From contig CBDATO010000001.1 in the NCBI GenBank assembly GCA_965199805.1, positions 682,001-746,000 of the forward strand: a stretch of 64,000 nt of DNA. The letters run 5' to 3'. The translations under genes and the position numbers were made by a program. Source of the stretch: DATAZK01 sp965199805. Lineage in GTDB: Bacteria; Actinomycetota; Actinomycetes; Frankiales; Frankiaceae. The notes beneath the pieces are model-generated. The model was not told the DNA's origin, made no database searches, and saw only the letters and a list, made by a program, of their open reading frames with translations. Shown piece after piece: positions 62,521-64,000 of the stretch. Numbering within the stretch: the first letter of the stretch is position 1; every line of letters begins with the position of its first letter.

Positions 62521-62994
62521 CTAGTGCGGCAACGCCCCGACGACCCGACCACCCGAGTGCCGCCAGCGCAGGAAGGGCACGCGCATCGGGCCGTTGACGA
62601 ACAGGAAGACGAACACCCAGACCAGGGCAAAGTCGACGGCGAAGGTGGAGAACGGCAGCGCCTTCCACAGTGCCTCGGGCTCGCCGGGCACGATGCCCGA
62701 CCGCAGCACGAACCAGCAGAGCGCGCCCTCGTTCACGATCGTGATGAGCCCGAACAGCGTGGGCCAGTCCTTCTCCCACCGGAACTGCATGAGGGCGTGG
62801 TAGACGAACTCCCACAGCACCCCCAGCACGATGACCACGGCGAGCACGATGAAGGTCAGCTTGTACGACTCACCCGGGCTCGCACCGAAGTGGATGTTCG
62901 GCAGGATCGGGGTGAAGATCAGCTGGACGATCGACCCGATGATCGCCAAGGCGAAGATCCGGGTCTGGATCCGACCGAACAGAGTGGGGATCAC
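62521..62994 (-). CDS. Four-helix integral membrane protein, unknown function
   Basis: 157 residues with four hydrophobic segments: FALAIIGSIVQLIFTPIL, LTFIVLAVVIVLGVLWEFVYHALM, LFGLITIVNEGALCWFVL and FAVDFALVWVFVFLFVN. Short polar loops and a basic C-terminus follow. The pattern suggests a small membrane anchor or subunit, but no family is recognised. I chose the GTG at 62994, which has GAGGAG upstream, over the ATG at 63045, which lacks a ribosome site. It precedes the FHA gene by 116 bp on the same strand. Confidence 0.7.
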   Translation of the reverse strand: MIPTLFGRIQTRIFALAIIGSIVQLIFTPILPNIHFGASPGESYKLTFIVLAVVIVLGVLWEFVYHALMQFRWEKDWPTLFGLITIVNEGALCWFVLRSGIVPGEPEALWKALPFSTFAVDFALVWVFVFLFVNGPMRVPFLRWRHSGGRVVGALPH

Positions 62995-63171
62995 GTGCTG
63001 AACTCCTCGTCTGACCTGGCCAAATGAACCGTGTGAGATCGACATCGGCTGGTCGGCCGGTCGCGTAGATCACGTTAGGGTGACAGCCCATCGCGGTCCA
63101 GGGTTTAGACAAATGCCTGACACCGGAAGATCGTCGCGCCGGCGGTGGCACCACCGGGTCCGGGACGCACG

Positions 63172-63204
63172 AGAGCCCCACCGGTCGGTGACCGATGGGG
63201 CTCT
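63172..63204 (-). terminator. Terminator downstream of rpsA
   Basis: Fifteen-base arms (AGAGCCCCACCGGTC / GACCGATGGGGCTCT) pair at 14 of 15 positions with a 3-base loop, 35 bp after the rpsA stop. A clear hairpin terminator for the S1 gene. Confidence 0.75.
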
Positions 63205-63238
63205 TGCGTGACGTGGCGGGTGGACCGCCGGTGGAGTC

Positions 63239-64000
63239 CTAGGACTCGTTGCCGAACTGCTCGCGCAGCCGGCGCAGCGACTCCTCGTCCAGGGCGGACG
63301 CGCTCGTCTCGGTCTCCGAGGAGAACGTGGACGGGCCCGAAGCCTCGACCTCTGCCTGCTGGGCGGCACGCAGCTGAGCCATGTGCTGCTCGTAACGCTG
63401 GCGAGCGGCCTCGTACTGCGACTCCCAGGCGGACTGCTGCTCCTCGAAGCCCGGCAGCCACTCGCCGGTCTCGGAGTCGAAGCCCTCCGGGTAGATGTAG
63501 TTGCCCTGGTCGTCGTACGTGGCTTCCATGCCGTACTGGGTCGGGTCGAACTCGCTCGCCTCGACATCATGGGTGGCCTCGTTGGCCTGCTTCAGCGACA
63601 GGCTGATGCGGCGACGCTCGAGGTCGATGTCGATGACCTTGACCATGATCTCGTCACCGACGTTGACGACCTGCTCCGGCAGCTCCACGTGGCGCTCGGC
63701 CAGCTCGGAGATGTGGACCAGACCCTCGATGCCCTCGTCGACGCGGACGAACGCACCGAACGGCACCAGCTTGGTCGCCCGACCGGGCACGACCTGGCCG
63801 ATGGCGTGGGTACGCGCGAACTGACGCCACGGGTCTTCCTGCGTCGCCTTGAGCGACAGCGAGACACGCTCGCGGTCCATGTCGACGTCGAGCACCTCGA
63901 CGGTGACCTCCTGGCCCACCTCGACCACCTCGGACGGGTGGTCGATGTGCTTCCAGGACAGCTCGCTGACGTGCACCAGACCGTCGACGCCGCCGAGGTC
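63239..64000 (-). CDS. rpsA: 30S ribosomal protein S1, C-terminal part (start outside window)
   Basis: RNA-binding ribosomal protein S1. The 254 codons seen include the end of one S1 repeat (VHVSELSWKHIDHPSEVVEVGQ...ERVSLSLKATQEDP), a full last repeat (GRATKLVPFGAFVRVDEGIEGLVHISELAERH...RRRISLSLKQANEAT) and the long acidic, Gln/Ala-rich actinobacterial tail. The N-terminal repeats lie beyond the window's right edge. Confidence 0.96.
   Translation of the reverse strand, partial: DLGGVDGLVHVSELSWKHIDHPSEVVEVGQEVTVEVLDVDMDRERVSLSLKATQEDPWRQFARTHAIGQVVPGRATKLVPFGAFVRVDEGIEGLVHISELAERHVELPEQVVNVGDEIMVKVIDIDLERRRISLSLKQANEATHDVEASEFDPTQYGMEATYDDQGNYIYPEGFDSETGEWLPGFEEQQSAWESQYEAARQRYEQHMAQLRAAQQAEVEASGPSTFSSETETSASALDEESLRRLREQFGNES

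Overview
The window is a 64 kb stretch of a high-GC actinobacterial chromosome. I judge this from base composition (for example 45 of 60 bases G/C at 49021-49080), frequent GTG starts, stop/start overlaps of 1-14 bp, and marker genes largely confined to Actinomycetia: rbpA, whiA, opcA, sufR-led suf genes, and an SsgA-like gene. WhiA plus an SsgA-like protein suggest a sporulating or morphologically complex relative of Streptomyces, Kineosporia or Frankia. Genus cannot be fixed from the sequence. No rRNA, tRNA, CRISPR array, prophage or intact insertion sequence was seen.

Layout. (1) 1-3.9 kb: the 5' part of an ABC-F ATPase gene; an AbiEi-type/DUF559 gene bracketed by two 45-bp palindromes; corA. 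(2) 3.9-10.7 kb: a complete iron-sulfur assembly operon on the minus strand, sufR-sufB-sufD-Rieske ferredoxin-sufC-sufS-sufU-sufT. (3) 10.9-21.1 kb: a zinc-ribbon membrane protein, glpK-glpD, an ABC-2 exporter pair, an AhpD-like protein, an ATP-grasp enzyme and a PAS-GGDEF-EAL protein. (4) 21.1-30.2 kb: haem A synthesis genes ctaA and ctaB, converging with overlapping 3' ends, then a pentose-phosphate operon tkt-tal-zwf-opcA-pgl. (5) 30.2-44.6 kb: a VOC protein, rbpA, a solute-binding lipoprotein, secG, an oligopeptide-type ABC importer, a GNAT, then tpiA-pgk-gap-whiA. (6) 44.8-56.9 kb: yvcK-rapZ-uvrC, the SsgA-like gene, uvrA, an MBL-fold hydrolase, uvrB, coaE and a Ser/Thr kinase. (7) 57-64 kb: a cation:proton antiporter, a three-gene set (membrane protein, FHA protein, FAD/NAD(P)-type oxidoreductase) and the 3' part of rpsA.

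How the genes fit together. Much of the window is the conserved central-metabolism and Fe-S neighbourhood of Actinobacteria: Fe-S assembly, haem A for cytochrome oxidase, NADPH and pentose supply, triose-phosphate glycolysis with its usual partners whiA, yvcK and rapZ, and excision repair. Onto this are set lineage-specific insertions: the palindrome-flanked AbiEi/DUF559 gene, glpKD, the signalling genes, and the ABC importer splitting tpiA from secG. The permease and binding-protein genes of that importer (about 35.7-39.8 kb) have clearly lower GC than their own ATPase genes. The least understood items are the palindrome-flanked gene and the FHA/oxidoreductase/membrane-protein set.
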